A DNA stretch of 49,095 nt from WHSW01 sp963769945 (GCA_963769945.1 CAVYOA010000021.1:1-49095), one strand, 5' to 3'. Counted from the first letter of the stretch, positions 1 to 10,395 are shown. Numbers and translations are program-made. The notes: generated by a model from the letters alone, not told the origin.

Positions 1-392
1 ATGCTCCGCCGCGAAGTCTCGATCTAATTGTTGCCGGGGCTTCTCACCGAACGCCTTAGAACTGATTGAAAGCCAGGAGATGGCAAAAGTCGTACACAAC
101 CTGGAAGGCCGGTACGACCTGGTTATCATCGACACACCTCCGATGTCGCCTCTTGCTGACGCAATTCCTTTGGTGCGTTTGGTAGCGGGTGTGATCCTCG
201 TGGGAGCAGTCGGCCGGACCACGCGGGATGAGGCCGTTGGTCTCCGCGAGCAGCTTGATAGTCTTGGACGCACCGCTCCTAGGCGTGGTCGCCAACGGCA
301 CCCGGCGAACGCGAAAGTACGGCTACAGCTACGGATACGGATACGGCACGTCAACGAAGAGAACCCGCCTTCCTGCAGTCGGCCGTCGCTAG
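1..392 (+). pseudogene. Exopolysaccharide tyrosine-protein kinase (CpsD/CapB-like), C-terminal fragment, frameshifted
   Basis: This is the end of a bacterial tyrosine kinase of the CpsD/CapB/Wzc-C type, which controls capsule or exopolysaccharide chain export. The Walker B-like strand LVIIDTPP is at about 121-145. The Walker A part lies before the window. Two frame changes are needed: one near 44, joining DLIVAGAS to the PNALELIESQEM frame, and one near 260, joining REQLDS to LDAPLLGVVANG. In the repaired frame the protein ends with five tyrosines spaced by single residues (318-344) and a stop at 390-392. Such a tyrosine cluster is the usual autophosphorylation tail of this family. The neighbouring exopolysaccharide genes support the call. 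Whether the breaks are real decay or sequence errors cannot be told here. Confidence 0.7.
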
Positions 393-505
393 ATACGGGT
401 TAGCGTATCTGTGACCGATGCCCGCCCCGCTGTTACAGCGGCGTCCCCCGAAACGCTCAGTGCCGCCACCGCCCTGTCACTTACCCCCAGCTTAGGAATT
501 TCGGC

Positions 506-1405
506 ATGGGCATTGACCGGATGGTTGCCCGATTTCTGCTAGCCGCGCCGCGAGCGGGTGTCGATTTCAGCCAAACACTTACCGTGGGCCGCCAAGCTCT
601 TTACGCGAGCGAGGCTGGCCTGACTGCTGAGCTTAAACGCGTCAACCATTCGCAGCCTCGATCGCAAGCTCGCGAGATGCTCGCAGGCGACGGGTATGCG
701 GAACCGCTACTGAAACTACTCGGCGCGAAGCGAGTGGATTCAGTTGACGCCTCAGGCTACGAGCAAGTAACGCTAACGCACGACCTCAACCATCCGGTTC
801 CTGCCGCATGGGGGGGGTCCTACAGTGCTGTAGTCGATAGCGGCTCACTTGAGCACATCTTTGACATCACGTCAGCTGCCCGCAATTACATGGAGCTTGT
901 CGCTCCCGGCGGCCACTTACTATTTGCCCATCCCGCAAACGATCAAATTGGACACGGTTTCTACCAGCTGAGTCCAGAGTTCTTTTTCGGTTTGTTATCG
1001 GAAGAGGCTGGGTTTAGGGTGGTTCGCCTCTACCTCTTGGAGAGAGGTCCAAGGCAACGATGGTTTCGTGCGCCTAATCCTGCAGACCTAGGAGATCGGT
1101 TGGTCGTCCGATCCCGATGGCCGACCGACGTATTTGTTCTCGCACAGCGCCTCGACAGTACCTCTGCTGTTACCCAGCAGAGTCCTCCTCAGCAGCACTT
1201 TTATAGGGCCATGTGGGCGGGCGGTTCCGCATCCGGGCACCCAGGGGGTGAGGCTAAGGGGCTGGCGGTGCTTAAACGACTCACCCCGTCGTTCATGAGG
1301 CGAGCCCATCGGTTGATGGCCGAGTACCGAGCAACGCCCAACCTCGCTCGGCGGATGACGGCCGTGGATGTGACTCTTGATCTGGCGGGTGACGCGGCCC
1401 AGTGA
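506..1405 (+). CDS. Class I SAM-dependent methyltransferase-like protein of the polysaccharide locus
   Basis: This 299-residue protein resembles class I methyltransferases found in surface-polysaccharide clusters. The middle holds a typical motif IV-like stretch (VVDSGSLEHIFD, about residues 110-121), followed by LVAPGGHLLF, the helix and strand that close the Rossmann fold. The N-terminal glycine-rich SAM loop is weak: the KLLGAKRVDSVDASGYE region is the best candidate. The substrate is unknown; a sugar or lipid-linked glycan is inferred only from the neighbours. It is the only gene of the first 3.8 kb that reads without a frameshift. It faces the convergent TylF-like gene, with about 23 bp between the two stops. 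GC content here is visibly lower than in the rest of the window, which fits a variable polysaccharide locus. Confidence 0.6.
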   Translation: MGIDRMVARFLLAAPRAGVDFSQTLTVGRQALYASEAGLTAELKRVNHSQPRSQAREMLAGDGYAEPLLKLLGAKRVDSVDASGYEQVTLTHDLNHPVPAAWGGSYSAVVDSGSLEHIFDITSAARNYMELVAPGGHLLFAHPANDQIGHGFYQLSPEFFFGLLSEEAGFRVVRLYLLERGPRQRWFRAPNPADLGDRLVVRSRWPTDVFVLAQRLDSTSAVTQQSPPQQHFYRAMWAGGSASGHPGGEAKGLAVLKRLTPSFMRRAHRLMAEYRATPNLARRMTAVDVTLDLAGDAAQ

Positions 1406-1428
1406 TCGCTCCGGCACGGGACGCGTCC

Positions 1429-2175
1429 CTACTCCAGCTTGACGCCTATGCGGCCCGTCGCATCCAAGCGGTTGAGCAAGGGACTCCGTCGCCCAGCGAA
1501 ATACTCCTCGACCGCGCGTCGTGCCCCTTTCCAGTGACCGAAGTCATCCAGCACCGTACGCCACCGGGGGTTAAGCGCGGATACAGGCATTCAAGCTCGT
1601 GCATGGTCGATTCGTACCAGTCGGTGTCCAGCCGAAGGACAGCAATTGGGCCGTCAGGGGGGTATCGTTCGGAAGGCTCTCCTCCACTGGGCCCTCGATC
1701 AACTGGATCCGCTCGGCGGGATAGCCCGTGCTTTTCATGTTCTGGTGGACTTCTTCCTTCGGAGAGAAGCACCAGGTGTTGTGATCGTCACGGCGTCCGT
1801 TAGCCCAACCGCGAAGTGCTTCGGAGCCATCGACCTCGGTCGGCTCCGTCATGCCGGCGAAGGTGTCGTACAGCCAGATCGAGCGGCTGGTGCTGCCGGT
1901 CTCGAGCAACGCTAGGGCGGCAAGCATGCTGGAACCACCTCGCCACACGCCACACTCGACGATGTCGCCTCGGATCCCTTGCTTCTCGATATACCGCGTA
2001 GCTTCGAAAAGCCCGTACAAACGCTCGATGCTCGTCATCGTGAACGGCTTCACGCGGCGATACATCGCACGAAGCTGGGGTCGAGGTCACTTGGCCGAGT
2101 TGGTGTTAGAACGAGCCCCCGACGCTCCAGAAGGCGTTTGGCGCCGCGTTTGGCTGATTGCAGAAGGTCAGGCAT
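1429..2175 (-). pseudogene. TylF/MycF-family O-methyltransferase, frameshifted
   Basis: The repaired protein is about 248 residues, the normal size for TylF (macrocin O-methyltransferase) relatives that methylate sugars. The start is ATG at 2175 (MPDLLQSAKRGAKRLLERRG). The frame must change near 2075 at a C run (TRPSDLDP joined to QLRAMYRRVKPFTMTS), again near 1650 (into GPIAVLRLDTDWYESTMHEL), and near 1560 (into LDDFGHWKGARRAVEEYF), with the stop at 1429-1431. Family landmarks are GDIVECGVWRGGSSM (SAM loop), WLYDTFAGM, LRLDTDWYES and DDFGHW, which carry the metal and SAM ligands. All domains are present, so the breaks may be sequencing errors rather than decay. Confidence 0.75.
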
Positions 2176-2245
2176 GTGCACCAAGTATTTGCACTTTGGA
2201 CTCTGAAAGCAAGACGCAACGACTCAAGCGTGATGCGAACAGCCC

Positions 2246-3833
2246 CTAGTACGCGCCGCGCCCGTGAGCGATAGCGCTCACGGTGCTGACGAGGAGCTTC
2301 GCGTCGTCGCCGATCGTCCAGTTGAGCACGTACGCGTAGTCGAGCTTCAGCATCTCGGCGAATGGGATATCGCTTCGCCCCATCGCCTGCCACGGTCCGG
2401 TGATTCCCGGCCGGACGTCGAAGCGCCCGAGGTAGTGCTCGCTCGACGAGGTCGCTCTCCGACTCGGGATCAGTGGGCGTGGGCCGACCAAACTCATCTC
2501 GCCGCGGAAAACGTTGATCAGCTGAGGGAGTTCGTCAAGCGAGGAGCGGCGGAGCTTCCGGCCGTACCGAGTAATTCGAGGATCGTTCTGCGACCTTGAA
2601 CATGCCGTCGGTACGCGTGTTCAGCGAGGCGATCTCAGGCTTCTCTGGCGTCCGCGTCCTCGTGCATGGTCCGGAACTTCATTAGTCCGAAGCTCTCACC
2701 GTCCTGGCCGATGCCGGTTCTGGCGAAAGAACACTGGCCCCGGTGAGTCACGCTTGATCCTCAGCGCGGCGTAGGCAAAGTACGGCGCCAAGGACAACAG
2801 CCCGCCGACCGACAAGCACGATATCGATGGAGCGTTTGACCAACGAAGTGGAGCGCGGGCGTCCCGTGGTCGGCAGGGTGAGCAGCGGGAAGCCCTCGAT
2901 GAAATGAAGCTCGGCGTCGGACTTGAAGACTTCCGAGTCGCCCGGGACGATGTCGACCTTGACGCCCTTTTCGGCGAGGTAGCGCAGCGCGCCCGTGCGC
3001 TCATCGAGGCCCTCGTAGCTGCTGGCGAAGATGACTCGGTCGACGTCGGACTCGTCAGCCAAGGTCGATCAGAGCCTCGACGCGATTGATCCCGGTGCCC
3101 GGATCCAGCATCAGCCGACGAACCACCTCGACGCCGTACTCCGGGTGGCGGTCGAGCAAGAGGGTCACGCGCTCTGCATCGCCAGGACTGCCGACGACGA
3201 ACGCGGATTGGCGATACCACGGCTGGCGTTGCGCGAATCTCCGCACGGCAGCCCGGCAGAGGAGCATCGCCGGAACCACGAGCACCCAGAGGGTCAACGC
3301 CGGCGTGACCGGCGCGGGGCCGTCGGTCGCCGAGCGTCTCGACCAAGAACACACCCCACGTCCACACGGCGGCAAGCTGAATCGTGCGGCCGATCTCGTC
3401 GGCGATCGAGCAATCGAGGCGCTTCTCGTCGACGTGGTACATGCCGCTGACGCCGGCGATCGCGACCCAGAGAACGAGCGCGACGGCCGCAAGAACACAG
3501 GTGACTGGGGGCGGTCGCGTACGGGAGGAGCTGCTGCAGGCCGATTGCGACCGCCCCGCAATAACAATGCCGACGCGAATCGCCTATCGCGAGCAGCCGT
3601 CGCATCCAGTAACCGCGATGGTCGCGACCGAGCACCGCGCTATTCCTCTCGCGCCGTCGGCGAGCGAAGATCTCAATCCAGCGACTACGGCGTCCGGGCC
3701 GGGGTCTGCTGAGGGGTAGCCGCGTGACGTCAAGGTCGTCGGCGCCCTCGGCCAGGCCCGGCTCGGCCGTCATGAGCCTTGCCTGTCCTTGCTCGCCAGC
3801 GTTCTGCTCGCGCACCGACCCAAACCCACTCAC
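2246..3833 (-). pseudogene. Exopolysaccharide polyprenyl glycosylphosphotransferase (WcaJ/EpsE-like), multiply frameshifted
   Basis: This enzyme transfers the first sugar phosphate to undecaprenyl phosphate, starting exopolysaccharide chains at the membrane. The C-terminal catalytic part is clear: SLVKRSIDIVLV (membrane re-entrant helix), FGLMKFRTMHEDAD, SSLDELPQLINVFRGEMSLVGPRPLIP and VRPGITGPWQAMGRSDI, ending at 2246. The middle (MADESDVDRVIFASSYEG) is the Rossmann-like regulatory domain. The N-terminal membrane segment is scattered over three frames up to about 3833. At least five frame changes are needed. The total span of about 529 codons is right for the family. It would be the last gene of a minus-strand run opposing the kinase fragment. 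The start is uncertain. Confidence 0.75.
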
Positions 3834-4125
3834 TGGATAAACCTCTTGCGTGTATTGGCAGCCTCTCGGCTGCCGATCAATGACCCCCGGCGCGACTCTA
3901 GCGGCGGGGCACTGCCGGATGCAAGTGACAACCCGTGATCAGCCGTTAACAAACTGGCGCGATGCAATCAGCCGCAGCGAGCGGGACATCCTCGATCTGT
4001 GCCAACACGAATCACGCAGCGAGGAGCCCCCGGCGTGATTTTTGACCTTGGTGTTCCGTCAGCTTCCTCCGGTCGGACGTCGTATACAGATTCACTACTC
4101 CCACAGTTCGTTCGAAGGGCATCCC
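3834..4125. other. Intergenic region with a perfect hairpin
   Basis: No gene is seen in these 292 bases. A perfect 7-bp inverted repeat with a 4-base loop lies at 3856-3873 (GGCAGCC and GGCTGCC). There is no T run on either side, so it is not a convincing terminator. It lies in the leader of the minus-strand glycosylphosphotransferase gene and could affect that messenger RNA. The right part should hold the promoter of the plus-strand gene at 4126. TATACA near 4083 could be a -10 box, but no good -35 box is present. Confidence 0.4.
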
Positions 4126-4518
4126 ATGGACACGATCGAACAGGTGCAGCAACTGATGCGCGTGCGCATTGATGAGCTCGACCAGGAGCGCCGTCAACTG
4201 AACGACGCGCTCTCGAAGCTAAACGGCGGAGGGATGGCACAGCAGCCGGCACGACCGGCCCCGAAGCGTCGCTCGGCGGCTCGCTCCACCAAGCGTGCCC
4301 GCCGCGGCCAGCGCCAAACCGAGTTCCTCGCCGCGCTCGAATCCACCCCCGGCGCGCCGATGGCTGAGATCGCGAAGTCGATGGGTGTTAAGCCTCAACT
4401 GCTGTATCCCATCGCGCATCGGCTGGAAGAGGCCGGCAAGGTAAAGAAGAACGGCAGCGGCTACAAGGCAACAGCAAGGCAGGCGTCTAAGTCAAACGGC
4501 GGCAACCCCAGCGCTTAG
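4126..4518 (+). CDS. Small coiled-coil plus winged-helix DNA-binding-like protein
   Basis: This 130-residue basic protein starts at ATG 4126, after GAAGGGCATCCC, a fair ribosome-binding site. An upstream in-frame start at 4042 adds low-complexity residues and is less likely. Residues 1-30 (DTIEQVQQLMRVRIDELDQE and following) form a short amphipathic or coiled-coil helix. Residues 38-65 are rich in Arg, Lys, Pro and Ala. The C-terminal half (EIAKSMGVKPQLLYPIAHRL, then EAGKVKKNGSGYKA) looks like a winged helix-turn-helix with a basic wing. Relatives in high-GC actinobacteria are usually called hypothetical or HTH proteins. A nucleoid-associated or regulatory role is inference. The tRNA-Thr gene lies on the opposite strand just downstream. 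Confidence 0.6.
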   Translation: MDTIEQVQQLMRVRIDELDQERRQLNDALSKLNGGGMAQQPARPAPKRRSAARSTKRARRGQRQTEFLAALESTPGAPMAEIAKSMGVKPQLLYPIAHRLEEAGKVKKNGSGYKATARQASKSNGGNPSA

Positions 4519-4555
4519 TTCTTCCGCTTCACGCCACGTCGGGCGGTTAGCGACA

Positions 4556-4628
4556 AGCCCGGAACGAGACTCGAACTCGTGACCCCCTCCTTACCATGGA
4601 GGTGCTCTACCAACTGAGCTATCCGGGC
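4556..4628 (-). tRNA. tRNA-Thr (anticodon GGT)
   Basis: Read on the minus strand, this folds as a 73-base cloverleaf. The acceptor stem is GCCCGGA with TCCGGGC, the D arm is GCTCAGTTGGTAGAGC, and the anticodon stem is CCTCC with GGAGG around the loop ATGGTAA (anticodon GGT, reading ACC and ACU). The T arm contains GTTCGAGTC. CCA is not encoded. The discriminator base is T, as in the second tRNA-Thr at 29901-29973. Confidence 0.95.
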
Positions 4629-4664
4629 GCGACTTTGAGCGTAGCCGCTGAGCGGGCGGGGCGG

Positions 4665-4694
4665 TTGACAGCCGGCTCCGCACGGGTGTAGGTT
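4665..4694 (+). promoter_or_regulatory. Candidate sigma-70-type promoter for the secreted protein at 4730
   Basis: TTGACA at 4665-4670 matches the -35 consensus. It is followed after 18 bases by TAGGTT at 4689-4694 as a -10 box. The start codon at 4730 lies 35 bases further on. It is placed between the divergent tRNA-Thr and this gene. Confidence 0.45.
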
Positions 4695-4729
4695 CGCCTC
4701 ACAACACGACGACGCGGTCGGAGACTGAG

Positions 4730-5632
4730 ATGAGAGCTTCGCGCAGGCTGGCGGTCTTGAGTGGACTGGCGATCGGAGCGCTGGTCCAGCCGGTGAGCGG
4801 CGCAGCGGCGGCGACCACGATCGGCGAGACGTTCGTGCCGAATGTCCCCTGTAGCCCCGGCGCGGGAACCACGTATATCCAGTCGACCACGCCTTCAGCC
4901 AGCAACTCCTACGCGGCGCCGAGCGCCGGCGTGATTACCTCCTGGAGCTTCCAAGCCGCCGCGACCGCTCCCGCCTCGCTGAAGCTCAAGGTCGTTCGGC
5001 CGGCGGGCGGCGCCAGCTTCACCACGGTCGGCGAAAGCGCCCCCGAGACTCCGGCCGCCAGCACGCTCCACACGTTCCCAGCTCGGATTACGGTCCAGGC
5101 CGGCGACCGGATCGGGTACTTCGCAGCTGGGGCGTCCTTCCCGTGTGCTCGTATCGGGGCCGGTGGGGTGATCTCGTTTACCGCCGGCGATCCGGCGCCC
5201 GGCACGAGCGCGATGTATGGCACCAACACCAGCGCCCAACAGGATGTCGCCGCCCAGCTCGAACCCGACGCCGACGCAGACGGCTTTGGCGACGAAACCC
5301 AGGATCAGTGTGCGACCAACGCGACCACCCAGGGGACGTGTCCATTGCCCGCGTCGCCTCCGGCTCAAGACACCAGCGCCCCGGACACGACGATCACCAA
5401 AGGCGCTCCGAACAAGACCGACGCCGAGAAGGTGAAGATCAAGTTCACCTCCTCGGAGGCGAACTCGACCTTCGAGTGCAAGGTTGGAAGGAAGCCCTAT
5501 ATGCCGTGCACCTCGCCGAAGAAGGTGAAGGTTGAGGAGGGCAAGAACAAGTTCAAGGTGCGCGCCAAGGACGCGGCGGGCAACGTCGACCCGACCCCGG
5601 CCAAGGAAGCGTTTAAGGGCGTCGAGGACTAG
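4730..5632 (+). CDS. Secreted protein with C-terminal FECK-type domain
   Basis: The 300-residue product begins with a Sec signal peptide (MRASRRLAVLSGLAIGALV, then a small-residue cleavage region near GAAAAT, about residue 28). Residues 30-180 are rich in Ala, Thr, Ser and Gly with few charges and look like a beta-sandwich. A thrombospondin type 3-like acidic stretch (DADADGFGDETQDQC, about 185-199) may bind calcium. After a Pro-rich linker, the C-terminal 80 residues hold the cysteine-containing domain FECKVGRKPYMPCTSPKKV followed by FKVRAKDAAGNVDPTPA. The same domain occurs in two other secreted proteins of this window (6783-10254 and 20073-21752). Surface attachment or adhesion is possible, but the function is unknown. 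Confidence 0.75.
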   Translation: MRASRRLAVLSGLAIGALVQPVSGAAAATTIGETFVPNVPCSPGAGTTYIQSTTPSASNSYAAPSAGVITSWSFQAAATAPASLKLKVVRPAGGASFTTVGESAPETPAASTLHTFPARITVQAGDRIGYFAAGASFPCARIGAGGVISFTAGDPAPGTSAMYGTNTSAQQDVAAQLEPDADADGFGDETQDQCATNATTQGTCPLPASPPAQDTSAPDTTITKGAPNKTDAEKVKIKFTSSEANSTFECKVGRKPYMPCTSPKKVKVEEGKNKFKVRAKDAAGNVDPTPAKEAFKGVED

Positions 5633-5793
5633 TAGATACGCCGCTTAGCGCCGCGGCTAGCACCGCTCCCGGCTCCCGGCGTCGGCTGGGCTCGATCGCC
5701 CCCTTGAGCTGCAGCGCTTGGAGCGAAATCGGCGCACTCACGCCTCGATTCGCGCGCCTCACGGGCGATCTCGCCACTTAGCATCGCGCCGAC

Positions 5794-6799
5794 GTGGTGG
5801 TCGATCTCTCAAGGCCCCGCCCGCTGGCGCTGACCGAGCTCGTCGACGGCGACTGGTGGCAGCGCTACGCCGGCGTCAGGCTCGCCGCCAAGACGCGCGT
5901 CAACTACCGCGAGCACTACCGGCGCTGGGTCGAACCCCACCCGCTCGCCGCAACCGAGATCTCGGCGATCACGGCCGAGCAGATCACCAACTGGCAGGAC
6001 TGGTGTCGCGAGCATGGAGCGAGCGAGGCGGTGATCAGCGTGGCGCTGAAGCCGATCGCCGGCGCGCTTCGCTGGGCCGCCGCGCGCGGCAGCACCTACG
6101 GCCTCGCCGCCAACCCGATGCGAGAGGTGCAGTGGCCGTCGCAGTCTCGCGCCAGGGAGCCCTACGTGTTCTCGCCGCGAGATCGTCGAGCAGGTGCGCC
6201 GCCACATCCTCACCGGCTCGAGCCAGCATCCCCAGCGCGACGCCCTGCTTCTCAGCCTGCAGGCACTAACCGGAGCGCGCCCGTTCACCGCGCTGGCGAT
6301 CCGCGTCGCCGACATCGGCCCGCGCAACGTCTCGCTGCGAAAGACCAAGTCCGGGCGTGAGCGCCGGGCGCCGCTGTGGTCGCCGTTGCGCGATGAGATC
6401 GAGGCATTGGTCGCGGCTGAGCGCCTCGCGACCGACGTCTTTCTGATCCACCGCCGCGACCGCTCGGCCTGGACCGAGCAGGACTATCGCAACTGGCGCG
6501 CTCGGCGCTACATCCCGGCGCGAAACGCCGTCGCCGATGCGCTTCGCGGTCAAGATCCCGCCCTGGCCGAGCGACTCGCCGCCGCCACGCCCTATCACCT
6601 CTGTCGCCATTCCTACATCGCGCTCTGCCTGCAGGCGGGCTGGCCGCTGGCGCGGATCAGCCGCATCGTCGACAACCGCGTCGACACGCTGGCGCGCCAC
6701 TACGCCAACGTCATCGACGACTACGCCGACGCGCCCTTGATCGACCCCGAGCACGAGGTCGCAAGGGCGCGCCGGGACGTGCTCAGCGTCTGGCGCTGA
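5794..6799 (+). pseudogene. Tyrosine recombinase / site-specific integrase, one frameshift
   Basis: The two halves of a tyrosine recombinase lie in different frames. The N-terminal half (from GTG 5794) is the SAM-like core-binding domain (RVNYREHYRRWVEPHPLAA and ITAEQITNWQDWCREHG). Near 6181 the frame changes: YVFSP continues as EIVEQVRRHI if one base is dropped. The catalytic half holds the first Arg in LTGARPFTALAIRV, a beta-hairpin Lys in RKTKSGRERRAPL, the HLCRHSY box (H-x-x-R) and Tyr in LARHYANVIDD. All catalytic residues are present, so the enzyme may be intact if the frameshift is a sequence error. It ends 17 bases inside the convergent gene's 3' end. No duplicated tRNA end or att repeat was found nearby. 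Confidence 0.8.
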
Positions 6800-9700
6800 C
6801 TACGAGGTCGATCGGGGTGTTGGCCGGGCGCACAAGCCACGGCAGCGGCTTTTGCAAGAGCACGTAGTCCTTCGGGATCAGGTTTGTCCGCAAGACGCTG
6901 ACCGTGCCGAGCTTGCACTTCGTCTGCGCGATCTTCGCCTTCGCATCGGCAAGCTTTCGGCCGACCAGCAGCGGCACAGTGCACTTGCCCGCCGGCGGCG
7001 GCGTCGCGACACCCATGTTCCACTTGCTTGCGTGCGAGCTGAGGACGACGATTCGCAGGTCGCCGCCGACGAGCGCGCGCGACTCGACGCACGGGTCGGG
7101 CACGGCGGTGCCATTGCGCTGCGCAGGGTCCGGCAGCGGCGCCGTCACGCAGCACCTGCACCGAGTTGATGTCGACACCACCGGCGTTCGGCGGGTTGAA
7201 GCCACCGGCGACGGCGCTCGAGTCCAGCGTGAACTCGAAGCGCAGCGGCGCGTCGGGCGTCCCGATATTCGGCGTAACCGTGATTTGGAACTCGCGACCG
7301 AGGAAGTTGAACCCGGTCGGTGCCGCCGAGGCGGGGGCGCCGGTGATCAACACCTCGGCGTCGTGGGGCGTCGTGATCGCGGCCGTAGTCGGCTCGGACG
7401 GCGACGGCCCGCTGTTGTCGGGGTCGGTGCTGACCTCCTCACCGGCGGCTGCGGTGCCGCTGGTGGTCTGCGTCTGCGACGCGGTGCTCACGGTCCAGCC
7501 GCGCGACGCGGGGGTCGGATCGGCCTGACCGATACCGTCGATCGCGCGCACCTCGAACGTATGCGAGGTCTCGCTCAGCCCTGAATACGTCTGGGGCGAG
7601 GAGCAGGCGGCAAAGGCGCCGACGTCGAGCTTGCACTCGAAGCTTGCACCCGGCTCGTTGGAGCCAAAGGCAAACGAGGCGCTCGTCTGGTTGCTGGTGG
7701 CCGACGGGCCCGAGGAGATGATCGTGTCGGGGTCGGGGTCGTCTGACATCGCCGCGTCAACGCCCGTGATTCGGTCGTTGGCGGCGACGGTGATCGGATC
7801 CGCGCCGGCGCGGCTGCTTGCGTTGTCGTGGTACTCGCCGGCGTAGCCGCTGGCGTACGCGCCCTTGCACCCGGCCGTGAAGAAGTGCACGACCCAGTCG
7901 CCGGCGGGGACGCCTCGCAGCACGTAATTGCCGCTCTCGTCGCTCGTGATGGCCGAGATCTGGGCCCCGTTGGTCTGATTCTCGGCAGCGATACAGACGC
8001 CGCCTACCGGATTGGTGCCGTCGGAGACGGTACCCGCGATCCGGCCGCCGACCGCGAGCTCGCCGTCGATGTCGAGCGTGGAGCCCTCCGTCACGCTGAC
8101 GACATCCGCTGCGTCCAGGCTCTGCTTGTCGGCGTGAGCCTCATTGGCGTAGCTGGTGCCGTCACCGCCGAATGGAGCCCCGCCGCAGTCGCCGAAAGCG
8201 AGCTTGTAATCGCCGGGGGCAACGTTGGAAATGCTGTAGTCGCCCTGAGCATTGCTGAGGCCACCGTTGACGAGTTTCTCGTAGTCGAAGAGACCGTCGG
8301 CGTTGGCGCGGTAGAGATTGACGCAGGCGCTGGCCGCCGGGGCACCGCCCGCAGCAGTCAGAGTTCCATTGATGCGCGACGATGCTGCGAGCACGGCGTC
8401 GATTCCACTCGTCGTCTGAGGCTCGGTGAGAGTGACGGGGTCGGCGTCGGAGAAGGTCGAATCGTTGTAGTACTCACCCGCATAGGTCTGCGAGGGGCCG
8501 CAGTCGAAGAAGCTAACGCGGTAGTCCGCGCTTGCCAGCCCTGGGATCGAGTAGTTGCCGCTGGCGTCCGTGCGCGTGTTGCGGCTGACGACTTCCGAGA
8601 CACCAACGCGCTGAGGCGTTACGCAGATGTTCGCGAGAGGAGCACCCTGCGCGTTCTCGACGTGACCGCTGAGGGTGGCGCCGAGGCGTAGCGAGGCGTC
8701 GATGCCGGTCGTCGTGTCCGGCGCAGTGACCGTCACCGGGTCGCCATCTTCGAGCAGATCCTCGCCGTTGTAGACCTGGGTCACGTAAGGCGAGGAGGCG
8801 TTGCAAGGCGCAAAGCCGACCTCGTACGAGCCGTCGCGCAGCCTGCTGATCGTGTATTCGCCGTTGGCGTTCGTCGTGGCGGTTCGGTCGGCGAAGCTGC
8901 GATTCTGGAGCGCGGCGACGCAGAACCCGGACACGGGATTGCCATTGGGATCAGTGACGCGGCCGCTGATCGCACCGCCGGGCGCGAGCTCGACATCGAC
9001 GACGTCCGTCGCCTCGGCCTCGATCTCGATCGGCGTCGCGTCGTTGGCGTTCGCCGCGTTGTCGAAGTACTCGGTTAGGTAGCTGCTGGGCCCGCAGCTG
9101 CGGAACTCGGCCTTGTAGGAGCCGGGTGTGATGCCCTGGATCGTGTAGGTGCCGTCGGGCCCGGTTGGGCCTGCGCTGAAGAAGCTCCCGCCCGGACCTT
9201 GCGCAGAGGAAATGTTCACGCACGCTCCCTGGATCGGAGCGCCGCCGGGTGCGGTGATGAGGCCGGTCATCGTCCCGCCCCTGGCAAGCTCGGCATCTGT
9301 GTTCACCGCCGTCTGGCCCGCTGTGACGGTGACGGGGTCGGCCGTATCCCGGCTCGGCTTGTCGTTCCACCACTCGGTCGTGTAGGGCCCCGAGCCGCAG
9401 TTACCGAAACTCACCTTGTAATCGCCCGTAGGCATGCCGCGAATGGTGTAAGCGCCGTTCACGTCCGTGGAGCTGCTGAACGGTTGCTGAAACGGGTCAC
9501 CCGCCGGATATGCCGTCACGCAGGCCATCGCCACGTTGTTCTGATCGCTGTTGGTAACTGTGCCCGAGATCTCGCCGCCGGGCGCGAGCTCGGCGTCAAT
9601 TCCCGTTGTCGGCGGATCGCCGCCCGTTACAGACACGAGATCTGCATCGTTAGGGTTCGTCGCGTCGTCGTAGTACTCGGTCACGTACCCGCGGCTGCCG

Positions 9701-10254
9701 CAGTCGGTGAAGTTGATCCTGTAGCTGCCGGTCCGCAGCCCTGTCAGCGTGTAGTCGCCGTTGGCATTTGTTTGGGTGCTCGCAAACCCAGCGGACGCGC
9801 TCGCATTTACACAGACAAGCCCCATGCCCTGCTGGGTCTCGTCCACGACTCGTCCTTGAATCTCAGTCCGGGGACTCGAGGCAGCGAGTCCGGCGTTGAT
9901 CGTCACCGTGGCGCCCTCAGGGACGGTGATGGCGTCGAAGCTCCCTGATGAGACCGGCTTGTTGTTGTAGTACTCGGACTCATAGCTACCGGCGGTGCAA
10001 CCGCGGAACTCGAGTCGGAACTGGCCCGGAGCGACCGTGGGGAAGCTGTAGTCGCCGTTGGCGTCGGTAGTGGTCTGCCGAAAGCCGTCGTGAAAGCTAG
10101 CCAGCTCGACGCAGGCGCCCTCGAGCGCCCCCCCGCCATCTGCCGTGACCGTGCCGTTGACTGTTCCCGCGGCGTGCGCGATCGACGGAACGAGAAGGGC
10201 GATGGTCAGGGTGAATGCGCCCGCGAGCGTGCGCACGAAGTTAGGGCTGAGCAT
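6783..10254 (-). CDS. Large secreted protein with eight carboxypeptidase-regulatory-like repeats, FECK-type domain and PASTA-like tail
   Basis: The start is ATG 10254, giving a clear signal peptide (FVRTLAGAFTLTIALLVPSI then AHAAG); a longer start at 10323 is less likely. Eight repeats of about 90 residues follow, each of the form I-x-G-x-V...G-x-C-V...G-x-Y-T-I...G-x-Y-x-V-x-F...Y-x-x-E-Y-Y-N, a prealbumin-like fold. Each repeat keeps a pair of cysteines. Then comes a DTIISSGP linker with FECKLDVGAFAACSSPQTY and FEVRAIDGIGQADPTPA. Near 7143 one extra base shifts the frame. The continuation (PLPDPAQRNGTAVPDPCVES) ends with a PASTA-like segment (LLVGRKLADAKAKIAQTKCK) and the stop at 6783. PASTA modules bind peptidoglycan fragments in other proteins. 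A cell-surface structural or binding role is inferred. Confidence 0.8.
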
Positions 10255-10395
10255 GGCGTCACCGTACGAGCCACGCCGGACCTTCACATCCCTGTTTCGG
10301 GCCAAACTCGCGCGAGCGTCCACCTGTCACCGTCACTCTCTTAACCGTGTAGTTCCTCCGAGGCCTGATCGAACTTACACCTGATCGGCCGCGAG

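Noticed and set aside
3856..3873. Perfect 7-bp hairpin as an intrinsic terminator
   Set aside because: No T run follows on either strand.
4556..6799. tRNA-Thr as attachment site of an element carried by the nearby integrase
   Set aside because: No second copy of the tRNA 3' end was found in the window, and the intervening gene is an ordinary secreted protein. The element boundary cannot be supported.
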